Source: Burkholderiaceae bacterium (GTDB taxonomy: Bacteria > Pseudomonadota > Gammaproteobacteria > Burkholderiales > Burkholderiaceae_D). Taken from it: a stretch of DNA of 64,000 bases. Made by a program: the position numbers and the translations under genes. The stretch is from positions 1-64,000 of the forward strand of contig JAOASL010000006.1 of the NCBI GenBank assembly GCA_030158675.1, read 5' to 3'. Under the pieces are notes generated by a model, which searched no databases, was not told the DNA's origin, and was given only the letters and a program-made list of their open reading frames with translations. Below are positions 53,561 to 60,918 of this stretch, one piece after another; position 1 is the stretch's first letter, and each line of letters starts with the position of its first letter.

Positions 53561-54925
53561 ATGGACAAAGATATCTTCACCCATACTCAGGACCAACTGA
53601 AAGAAATCGCGAGCGACATGCTGCGCTTCGCGAAGGACAAGGGGGCGTCCGATGCGGTGGTGGAGATCAGCGAGGGCAGCGGCCTGTCGGTCAGCGTGCG
53701 CAAGGGCCAGGTCGAGACCATCGAACAGAACAAGGACAAGGGCATCGGCATCACGGTATTCCTCGGTCAGGGGCGGGCCGTGCGGCGCGGCAATGCGAGC
53801 ACATCGGACTTTTCGTTGCAGTCGCTGAAGGACACGGTCGACGCGGCTTACAACATCGCGCGCTTTACTGCCGAAGACGATTGCGCCGGCCTGCCGGATG
53901 ACGAGACGATCGAGCGCGCGCCGCGTGATCTCGACCTGTGCCATCCATGGCTGTTGTCAGCCGCCGACGCGGCCGACATTGCGCGTCGCTGCGAGGCGGC
54001 TGCATTTGAGCTCAGCCCGCGCATCAGCAACAGCGAAGGCGCGAACACTTATGCGCAGCAGTCCCATTTCGTACTCGGCAATTCGCGCGGTTTCCTCGCC
54101 GGCTATCCGTACTCGCGCCACTCGATCTCGGTGTCGCCGATTGCAGGCAAGGGCAACACCATGCAGCGCGACGACTGGTACAGCTCGGACCGCAATCCGG
54201 AAAAGCTCGCCGCGCCTGAATCGGTCGGCCGCTACGCTGCGGAGCGTGCGCTCTCCAGGCTGAACGCGCGCAAGCTGGATACCCGCAAATGTCCGGTGCT
54301 GTTCGAAGCGCCGCTGGCGGCCGGATTGCTGGGCGCTTTCGTTCAGGCGGTGTCCGGCGGTGCGCTCTACCGCAAGTCCACCTTCCTTACGGACGTGCTC
54401 GGCAAGGCCGTGTTCAACCCGGACATCCAGCTGACCGAAAACCCGTTCATTCCGGGCGCAGTCGGCTCGACGCCGTTCGATGAAGAAGGCGTGCGCGTAC
54501 ACCAGCGTGACGTGGTGAAAGATGGTGTCGTACAAGGCTATTTCTTGTCTACTTACTCGGCGCGCAAGCTCGGCATGCAGACGACCGGCAATTCGGGCGG
54601 TTCGCACAACTTGCAACTGATCTCGACGCATACACGGCCGGGCGACAATTTCGTCACGATGCTGAAAAAACTTGGCACCGGTCTCTTGGTCACCGAGCTG
54701 ATGGGGCAGGGCGTGAATTACGTTACCGGCGATTACTCGCGCGGTGCGTCCGGCTATTGGGTCGAAAACGGCGTGATCCAGTATCCGGTGGAGGAGATCA
54801 CGATCGCCGGCAATCTGCGCGACATGTTCCGCGACATCGCCGCAATCGGTAGCGATGTTCTGATCCGCGGCACCAAATCTACCGGCTCCATCTTGATCGG
54901 CACCATGACTGTTGCTGGCTCCTGA
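53561..54925 (+). CDS. pmbA: Metalloprotease PmbA (TldE)
   Basis: 454-residue cytoplasmic TldD/PmbA-family protein. With TldD it forms a metalloprotease that matures peptide antibiotics and degrades CcdA. Recognisable are the N-terminal DMLRFAKDKGASDAVVEISEGSGLSVSVRKGQVETIEQNKDKGIGITVF region and the C-terminal GDNFVTMLKKLGTGLLVTELMGQGVNYVTGDYSRGASGYWVENG block. PmbA itself lacks the zinc motif HExxxH of TldD, and none is seen here. It is divergent from darP. Confidence 0.95.
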   Translation: MDKDIFTHTQDQLKEIASDMLRFAKDKGASDAVVEISEGSGLSVSVRKGQVETIEQNKDKGIGITVFLGQGRAVRRGNASTSDFSLQSLKDTVDAAYNIARFTAEDDCAGLPDDETIERAPRDLDLCHPWLLSAADAADIARRCEAAAFELSPRISNSEGANTYAQQSHFVLGNSRGFLAGYPYSRHSISVSPIAGKGNTMQRDDWYSSDRNPEKLAAPESVGRYAAERALSRLNARKLDTRKCPVLFEAPLAAGLLGAFVQAVSGGALYRKSTFLTDVLGKAVFNPDIQLTENPFIPGAVGSTPFDEEGVRVHQRDVVKDGVVQGYFLSTYSARKLGMQTTGNSGGSHNLQLISTHTRPGDNFVTMLKKLGTGLLVTELMGQGVNYVTGDYSRGASGYWVENGVIQYPVEEITIAGNLRDMFRDIAAIGSDVLIRGTKSTGSILIGTMTVAGS

Positions 54926-54929
54926 TGTT

Positions 54930-54955
54930 GCTATGGCATGAGCCCATGCCATAGC
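54930..54955 (+). terminator. Hairpin after pmbA
   Basis: Perfect eleven-base arms GCTATGGCATG and CATGCCATAGC with an AGCC loop, five bases after the pmbA stop. The following T stretch is poor, so termination is only possible. Confidence 0.4.
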
Positions 54956-55159
54956 AGCCGGCTTTGCGTTCGACCAATCTGAGTATTCGCAATTATTTGC
55001 ATCGTCCTGCCGTCGGCGCGCCGTCCGCAGGCAACTCTCACTTGCAGTCCCATGCTTGGTGATTTGAATTGTCACCGCTGAATTTGCAGCGTCCCTGCAA
55101 CAGGTCGTTTCCCCATTTTTTTTCAAGATAGCATCAGGAAATTTTAGTTTGCACCTCGA

Positions 55160-55192
55160 CAATGTTGTTCGTAGTGCGCGAACACAACATTG
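55160..55192. promoter_or_regulatory. Inverted repeat upstream of dctP (candidate operator)
   Basis: CAATGTTGT-TCG (55160-55171) and CGA-ACACAACATTG (55179-55192) form an inverted repeat with a two-base bulge. The half-site CACAACAT also occurs at 59180-59187 upstream of dctQM. Shared control of the binding protein and the membrane genes is therefore possible. Confidence 0.35.
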
Positions 55193-55333
55193 AGAATTTC
55201 GTTATGAAATAGCTATTGCTCCGCCTGAAAACGCGCTCCTAGAATTGCCAAGGTTTTAACAAAACCGCGTCGGCTCGCAAGGCCTGTCGGCTGGCTGACG
55301 GCACATTTGAGATCAGGCATAGGGGACATATTC

Positions 55334-56416
55334 ATGACACGTCGTAGCTTTCTTCACACCGCCGCTGCCGGGGTTGCCGCTGGCATCGTCGCCGCACCGG
55401 CCATAGCGCAGTCCAATCCCACGGTCAACTGGCGTCTGGCCTCGAGCTTCCCGAAGTCGCTCGACACCATTTTCGGCACGGCCGAAGGAATGGCCAGGCG
55501 CGTTGCGCAGCTGACTGACGGACGGTTCAACATTCGCGTCTTTCCGGGCGGCGAATTAGTGCCCGCATTGCAGGTAATGGATGCTGTGCAGGCCGATACC
55601 ATCGAGATGGGACATTCGGCGTCGTACTACTACTTCGGCAAGGACGCGACCTTTGCGTTCGATACCGCCATACCGTTCGGCCTGACCGCACGCCAGCAGA
55701 CCGCCTGGATGGATCAGGGGGGCGGTCGCCAGCTGATGCGCGATTTCTTCGCCGAGTACGGCATCATCAACTTCATGGGTGGCAATACCGGCTGCCAGAT
55801 GGGGGGCTGGTTTCGCAAGGAAGTCAACAAGCCGCAGGATCTGAACGGCCTGAAGATGCGTGTCGGCGGTTTTGCCGGCCGCGTCATGCAGAAGCTGGGC
55901 GTCGTGCCACAGCAGATCGCCGGTGGCGACATCTATCCGGCGCTGGAGAAGGGCACCATTGATGCGGCCGAGTGGATCGGCCCGTATGACGACGAAAAGC
56001 TCGGCTTCAACAAGGTTGCGCCGTACTATTACACGCCGGGCTGGTGGGAGTCGAGCGCGCAACTGTCGTTTTACGTTAACCGCAAGGAGTGGGACAAGCT
56101 GCCCAAGGAGTACCAGCATGCGCTCGAGGTTGCGACTTACGAAGCGCACCTCGCGATGCAGGCAATGTACGATGCACGCAATCCGGCGGCGCTGGCACGC
56201 CTGATGAAGAATGGCACCAAGCTGCGCACCTTCTCACGGCCCATTCTCGATGCGTGCTACAAGGCCGCACTGGAGGTGATTGACGATGAAGCAGCAAAGA
56301 ACCCGAAGTTCAAAAAAGTGCTGGAGCCGTGGCGTCGTTTCCGTCAGGATCAGAATCAGTGGTACTCGGTCGCCGAATCGCCAGTGCAGGTTTATCTGAA
56401 CAGTCATAAGTCCTGA
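55334..56416 (+). CDS. dctP: TRAP transporter solute-binding protein (TakP-like)
   Basis: 360-residue exported binding protein with a twin-arginine signal (MTRRSFLHTAAAGVAAG, then IAQSN). Segments VNWRLASSFPKSLDTIFGTAEGMARRV, GGELVPALQVMDAVQADTIEMGHSASYYYFGKD and PFGLTARQQTAWMDQGG identify the TakP subgroup that captures 2-oxo acids. It is paralogous to the gene at 39.5 kb. The ATG at 55334 follows AGGGGACATATTC. The gene faces the dctQM pair, with terminators for both strands between them. Confidence 0.9.
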   Translation: MTRRSFLHTAAAGVAAGIVAAPAIAQSNPTVNWRLASSFPKSLDTIFGTAEGMARRVAQLTDGRFNIRVFPGGELVPALQVMDAVQADTIEMGHSASYYYFGKDATFAFDTAIPFGLTARQQTAWMDQGGGRQLMRDFFAEYGIINFMGGNTGCQMGGWFRKEVNKPQDLNGLKMRVGGFAGRVMQKLGVVPQQIAGGDIYPALEKGTIDAAEWIGPYDDEKLGFNKVAPYYYTPGWWESSAQLSFYVNRKEWDKLPKEYQHALEVATYEAHLAMQAMYDARNPAALARLMKNGTKLRTFSRPILDACYKAALEVIDDEAAKNPKFKKVLEPWRRFRQDQNQWYSVAESPVQVYLNSHKS

Positions 56417-56451
56417 ACTTAGTTCGTCCTGCCTTGAATTAAAAATCTTCG

Positions 56452-56474
56452 GCCCGCAGCGATGCGGGCTTTTT
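56452..56474 (+). terminator. Terminator after dctP
   Basis: GCCCGCA (56452-56458) with TGCGGGC (56463-56469), followed by five T residues. Standard Rho-independent form 36 bases after the dctP stop. Confidence 0.75.
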
Positions 56475-56543
56475 CATTGCGGTGCGCCCGTAAACCGGAC
56501 CCGGGGCAGCGAAATTCTTCACAAGCATGCGGCCGCACCACAC

Positions 56544-56574
56544 AAAAAAAGCGCATCGCTGAGGATGCGCTTTT
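56544..56574 (-). terminator. Terminator after dctM
   Basis: AAAAGCGCATC (56547-56557) with GATGCGCTTTT (56564-56574); seven A residues at 56544-56550 give a T run on the minus strand. It ends the dctQM transcript 24 bases after the dctM stop. Confidence 0.75.
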
Positions 56575-56597
56575 CAGTCTGGCACCGGGCGTTTCGT

Positions 56598-58274
56598 TTA
56601 CTTCGCCGGCTCCGACGAAAATTCCAGCTTCATGTCGGTGCCGGAGTCACCTTCGACCGGGAATGCCACATTCGATGCGTCCCCCCCTTGCAGACCGTCG
56701 TCCATGTTGATGTTCAGCTCCAGCTGTTCCTTCATGTCGGTCTTCTTGCCGACCGAAATCATGCTCGGGAACGCAATGATCATCGCGACCATCAGGATCT
56801 GTATGCCAACGAAGGGCACGGCTCCCCAGTAGATATCGCCTGTCTTCACCTCCTTCGGTGCGACTGAGCGCAGGAAGAACAGCGCGAAGCCAAAGGGTGG
56901 ATGCATGAACGAGGTCTGCATATTCACCGACAGCAGGACGCCGAACCAGATCAGGTCGATGCCCATTTTGTCCGCCACCGGACCGACCAGCGGCACCAGG
57001 ATAAAGGCCAGTTCGAAGAAATCGAGGAAGAAGGCGAGTCCGAAGAACAGCAGGTTCACGACAATCAGGAAGCCGGCCTGGCCGCCCGGCAGTGAAGTCA
57101 GCAGATGCTCGACCCACAGGTCACCGTTGATGGCGCGGAAAACCAGCGAGAACACACTCGAGCCGATCAGAATGAAGAGCACGAAGCAGGACAGCCGCGT
57201 AGTCGAATTCATTGCCTGCTTCAGCAGATCCTTTGACAGCCGCCGGTTCGATATCGCCAGGATCATCGCACCCATTGCTCCCATGCCGCCACCTTCTGTC
57301 GGCGTTGCAATGCCGATGAAGATGGTGCCGAGCACGAGGAAGATCAGCGCCAGCGGTGGCACCAGTACCAGCACCACTTTCTCCGCCATTTTCGACAGCA
57401 ATCCTAGCCGGAGCTTCTTGTTGGCCAGCGCGGCACTGTAGGTGACCAGCACACCGACCACGCCGCTATACATCAACACCTCGTCGGCCGCGAGGGTTGG
57501 CCTGGTGGCCGCCAGATAAAAAGTCTTGAACAGCCAGGCAGAGGCCCAGCCCAGCGCGAACACCAGCGCCAGCGACGGCAGGCCGGTGGAACCATTGGCC
57601 TGGCGCAGGTTGCGTGCCTCCGGCGGCAGCGCCGGCAGCGCCGTCGGACGGATCAGCGATACCGCCAGAACGTATAGCGCATACATGACGGTCAGTGCCA
57701 GGCCGGGCAGGAACGCGGCCTGATACATGTCGCCGACCGAGCGGCCGAGCTGGTCAGCCATCACGATCAGCACCAGCGAGGGCGGGATGATCTGCGCCAG
57801 CGTGCCCGATGCGGCAATCACGCCGGAGGCGATCTTGCGGTCATAGCCGTAGCGCAGCATTACCGGCAGCGAGATCAGGCCCATCGAGATTACCGATGCG
57901 GCGACCACCCCGGTGGTTGCCGCCAGCAGCGCGCCGACGAAAATCACCGCATAGGCGATGCCGCCACGCAGCGGACCGAACAGCTGTCCGATCGTGTCCA
58001 GCAAATCCTCGGCCATGCCAGAGCGTTCGAGGATCAGGCCCATGAACGTGAAGAACGGAATCGCCAGCAGGGTATCGTTGCTCATGATGCCGAACACGCG
58101 GTTCGGCAAGGCCTGCAGCAATTCGGGTTTCAGCAGGCCGGCTTCGATGCCGATCAGGCCGAACATCAGGCCATTGGCGGCCAGCGAAAACGCCACCGGG
58201 AAGCCGGACAACAGAAACAGCACCAGCGTGGCGAACATCACGGGTGCCATGTTTGCAATGAGGAATTCGATCAT
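56598..58274 (-). CDS. dctM: TRAP transporter large permease DctM
   Basis: 558-residue inner-membrane permease, longer than the roughly 430 residues of classical DctM. About a dozen hydrophobic segments are seen, starting MAPVMFATLVLFLLSGFPVAFSLAANGLMFGLIG. The GALLAATTGVVAASVISMGLISLPVMLRYGYDRKIASGVIAASGTLAQIIPPSLVLI block is the conserved core. The extra length comes from a central insertion with additional helices and an acidic cytoplasmic tail of about 45 residues, as in the DctM partners of TakP-type systems. The ATG at 58274 lies one base before the dctQ stop codon. It makes the channel with DctQ. Confidence 0.92.
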   Translation of the reverse strand: MIEFLIANMAPVMFATLVLFLLSGFPVAFSLAANGLMFGLIGIEAGLLKPELLQALPNRVFGIMSNDTLLAIPFFTFMGLILERSGMAEDLLDTIGQLFGPLRGGIAYAVIFVGALLAATTGVVAASVISMGLISLPVMLRYGYDRKIASGVIAASGTLAQIIPPSLVLIVMADQLGRSVGDMYQAAFLPGLALTVMYALYVLAVSLIRPTALPALPPEARNLRQANGSTGLPSLALVFALGWASAWLFKTFYLAATRPTLAADEVLMYSGVVGVLVTYSAALANKKLRLGLLSKMAEKVVLVLVPPLALIFLVLGTIFIGIATPTEGGGMGAMGAMILAISNRRLSKDLLKQAMNSTTRLSCFVLFILIGSSVFSLVFRAINGDLWVEHLLTSLPGGQAGFLIVVNLLFFGLAFFLDFFELAFILVPLVGPVADKMGIDLIWFGVLLSVNMQTSFMHPPFGFALFFLRSVAPKEVKTGDIYWGAVPFVGIQILMVAMIIAFPSMISVGKKTDMKEQLELNINMDDGLQGGDASNVAFPVEGDSGTDMKLEFSSEPAK

Positions 58275-58275
58275 C

Positions 58276-58911
58276 TCAGGCCTCCGTCGCAGTCGTGTTG
58301 GCCGTGCCGGCCAGCGATGTTGCGGGCGCCGCCAGGTTGTTGGCGGCGGCGATCGCTGCAATTTCTTCCTGTGGCGTTGCCTGCTGCTTGTCGAATTCAC
58401 GCGCGTCGACCAGCCCCATCAGGAATCCGATACGCTTGACCAGTTCGGACAGACCCTGCAGCGTCAGCAACAGGAAGCCGATCGGGATCAGCACCTTGGC
58501 CGGCCAGACGATCAGTCCGCCCGCATTGCTCGACACTTCCTGGTTGCGGATCGACTCGAACGCAAACGGCAGCGCAAAGTACAGGATCAGCACTGCGGCA
58601 GGCATCAGGAAGATCACGAAACCGAAGATGTCGATCAGGACCTGCGTACGCTTCGAGAAGCGGCCCACCACCACATCGATGCGCACATGTTCATTGCGTT
58701 TGAGGGTGTAGGCCGATGCGAGCAGGAACATCGCGCCAAACAGGTACCACTGGATTTCCAGCCACGCGTTCGAGCTGGTATTGAGCATGTAGCGCACCAG
58801 CGCATTGCCGGAACAGATCAGTACCGCCGCCAGCAGAGCCCAGCTGACGGCGAGGCCAATGCGCTCATTGAGCGCATCGATCCGCTTTGATAGGGAAAGT
58901 AAAAATTGCAT
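58276..58911 (-). CDS. dctQ: TRAP transporter small permease DctQ
   Basis: 211-residue inner-membrane protein with four hydrophobic helices: LAVSWALLAAVLICSGNALVRYML, FGAMFLLASAYTLKRNEHVRIDVVVG, IFGFVIFLMPAAVLILYFALPFAFESI and ILIPIGFLLLTLQGLSELVKRI. ALVRYML and HVRIDV are the usual DctQ marks. An Ala/Thr-rich tail follows. It is first in the dctQM operon and directed away from argH. Confidence 0.9.
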   Translation of the reverse strand: MQFLLSLSKRIDALNERIGLAVSWALLAAVLICSGNALVRYMLNTSSNAWLEIQWYLFGAMFLLASAYTLKRNEHVRIDVVVGRFSKRTQVLIDIFGFVIFLMPAAVLILYFALPFAFESIRNQEVSSNAGGLIVWPAKVLIPIGFLLLTLQGLSELVKRIGFLMGLVDAREFDKQQATPQEEIAAIAAANNLAAPATSLAGTANTTATEA

Positions 58912-59379
58912 GGTGAAGTTCTCTCGAGAGGTTTAGGCAGCCCACACTTGCTGTGGCCACTGACGTGAACGCGTACGCATCAATCAGGTCTCCTTGGTTT
59001 TTCTTTTGTGCTGCCGGGAAAGTCACTGCGCTGCGGGATGTCCTCCGGGGAAGGGCACAAGTGCGGCGAGTGTGGGACGGAATGTATTCGCCGTTAGCCA
59101 GAAATTCCCGTGCTGCCATGCAACAACGAACTTCACCTTATTTGAGTCGTTTATATCTTTCCCAAGGCCGACGTTTTATCACAACATCAAGGCTGTAAAT
59201 TGCTCTCGAGGATTTTCAAAATTGGAAGGGGCTTTTAAAAAAGCCAATTGATCGGTCCATTCCGCAGTCGGAATTTCCGTTGCCTGACGGTCGCGTTACC
59301 TATGGCACGGCCGAAAAAAAGCACCCGGGCCGGTGAAAACGGCGCGGGTGCTTTGATGCCAGCTTCGGCGGAAAGAAAC
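58912..59379. other. 470-base gap between dctQ and argH
   Basis: No gene is supported; open frames here are short and unlike anything known. It holds the dctQM promoter region (minus strand), including a CACAACAT motif at 59180-59187 shared with the dctP upstream region, a short hairpin GGCTTTT/AAAAGCC around 59230-59245, and the argH terminator at the right end. Confidence 0.45.
59314..59354 (-). terminator. Terminator after argH
   Basis: AAAGCACCCG (59318-59327) pairs with CGGGTGCTTT (59345-59354); seven A residues at 59314-59320 provide a T run for the minus strand. It lies 26 bases past the argH stop. Confidence 0.75.
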
Positions 59380-60774
59380 TCAGCCGAGTTGCTTGCGCAA
59401 GCGAGCGATTGCAGCGCGAACCTGGTCAGGTGCGGTACCGCCGATATGGTTGCGCGCCGCGACCGAGCCTTCGAGCGTCAGCACGGCATGGATGTCAGCC
59501 CCGATCAGCGGCGAAAACGCGCGCAGTTCATCGAGCGACAGATCAGCCAGGTCGCAGCCTTTCTGCTCGCAGCTGCGAACGGCATGCGCGACCGCCTCGT
59601 GCGCATCGCGGAACGGCAGGCCTTTTTTCACCAGATAGTCGGCCAGGTCGGTTGCAGTCGCATAGCCCTGCAGCGCCGCCGCGCGCATGGCTTCCGGGCG
59701 TACCGTGATGCCGCCGGCCATATCGGCGAAGATGCGCAGCGTATCGACCAGCGTATCGACCGTATCGAACAGCGGTTCCTTGTCTTCCTGATTGTCTTTG
59801 TTGTACGCCAGCGGCTGGCCCTTCATCAGCGTCAGCAGCGACATCAGGTGGCCGTTCACGCGGCCGGTCTTGCCGCGGGCAAGCTCCGGCACGTCCGGAT
59901 TTTTCTTCTGCGGCATGATCGATGAGCCGGTGCAGAAACGATCCGCGATGTCGATGAAGCCCACGCGCGGACTCATCCAGATCACCAGCTCTTCCGACAG
60001 CCGCGAGATATGCGTCATCACCAGCGCGGCGGCCGCGCAGAATTCGATCGCGAAATCGCGATCCGACACCGCATCGAGCGAGTTGTGACACACATCGTCA
60101 AAGCCCAGCGTCTTTGCGACGCGCTCGCGGTCGATCGGGAAGGTGGTGCCGGCCAGCGCAGCCGAGCCGAGCGGCAGACGATTGACGCGCTTGCGGCAGT
60201 CGGCCATGCGTTCCGCGTCGCGGCCGAACATTTCGGTGTAGGCGAGCATGTGGTGCCCGAAAGTCACCGGCTGGGCGACCTGCATGTGCGTGAAGCCGGG
60301 CAGGATGGTCGCTGCGTGCTGTTCGGCCAGGTCGACCAGCGCAATGCGCAGCGATTTCAGCAGACCAAGGATGTCGTCGATCGCGCCGCGCAGGTACAGG
60401 CGGATGTCGGTGGCGACCTGGTCGTTGCGTGAGCGGCCGGTATGCAGCCGCTTGCCGGCGTCGCCGACCAGCTCGGTCAGGCGTTTCTCGATGTTCAAGT
60501 GCACGTCTTCAAGATCGAGCAGCCATTCGAAGTTGCCGGTGTCGATCTCGGACAAAATCTGTGTCATGCCGCGCTGGATGTCCGCCAGGTCCTGCGCGCC
60601 GATGATGCCTTGGGCGGCCAGCATGTCCGCATGGGCGAGCGAACCCTGGATGTCGACATGGGCGAGGCGTTTGTCGAAGAACACGGACGCGGTGTAGCGC
60701 TTGACGAGGTCGGACACGGGCTCGGAAAAGCGGGCGGACCAGGCTTCGGATTTTTTGGAGAATTGGTCGGTCAT
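59380..60774 (-). CDS. argH: Argininosuccinate lyase
   Basis: 464-residue cytoplasmic enzyme that cleaves argininosuccinate to arginine and fumarate, the last step of arginine synthesis. Family signature [15 protein letters not shown] is intact, together with [19 protein letters not shown] and [20 protein letters not shown], which carry active-site residues. The protein starts [27 protein letters not shown], the common betaproteobacterial form. It is followed by a terminator and preceded by a 144-base gap with a palindromic repeat before ppc on the same strand. Confidence 0.96.
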   Translation of the reverse strand: MTDQFSKKSEAWSARFSEPVSDLVKRYTASVFFDKRLAHVDIQGSLAHADMLAAQGIIGAQDLADIQRGMTQILSEIDTGNFEWLLDLEDVHLNIEKRLTELVGDAGKRLHTGRSRNDQVATDIRLYLRGAIDDILGLLKSLRIALVDLAEQHAATILPGFTHMQVAQPVTFGHHMLAYTEMFGRDAERMADCRKRVNRLPLGSAALAGTTFPIDRERVAKTLGFDDVCHNSLDAVSDRDFAIEFCAAAALVMTHISRLSEELVIWMSPRVGFIDIADRFCTGSSIMPQKKNPDVPELARGKTGRVNGHLMSLLTLMKGQPLAYNKDNQEDKEPLFDTVDTLVDTLRIFADMAGGITVRPEAMRAAALQGYATATDLADYLVKKGLPFRDAHEAVAHAVRSCEQKGCDLADLSLDELRAFSPLIGADIHAVLTLEGSVAARNHIGGTAPDQVRAAIARLRKQLG

Positions 60775-60819
60775 GATGGAAAGTCGATTGCGGTAATGAC
60801 GGCGCCAGTGGCGTGGTGT

Positions 60820-60842
60820 GGACCCGGTGTGCGCCGGGATCC
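60820..60842. repeat. Palindromic repeat related to the 51.5 kb cluster
   Basis: GGACCCGG-TGTGCG-CCGGGATCC, an imperfect palindrome with one bulge, in the gap between argH and ppc. The central CCGG-x6-CCGG core matches the two palindromes at 51454-51471 and 51504-51529. Confidence 0.45.
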
Positions 60843-60918
60843 GGCGTCGCGAAGCGGCGCATCGGTCATCTGGATGAGCGAAAGCGTGATTATAGAGGAT
60901 GCCCCGGCATCCTCTTCC

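Larger units (their letters stand above)
54926..55333. other. 400-base gap between pmbA and dctP
   Basis: No gene is supported. The left part carries a GCTATGGCATG/CATGCCATAGC hairpin (54930-54955, no T run) just after pmbA. The right part is more AT-rich than average and holds an imperfect inverted repeat at 55160-55192, about 140 bases before the dctP start. It is probably the promoter region of dctP. Confidence 0.45.
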
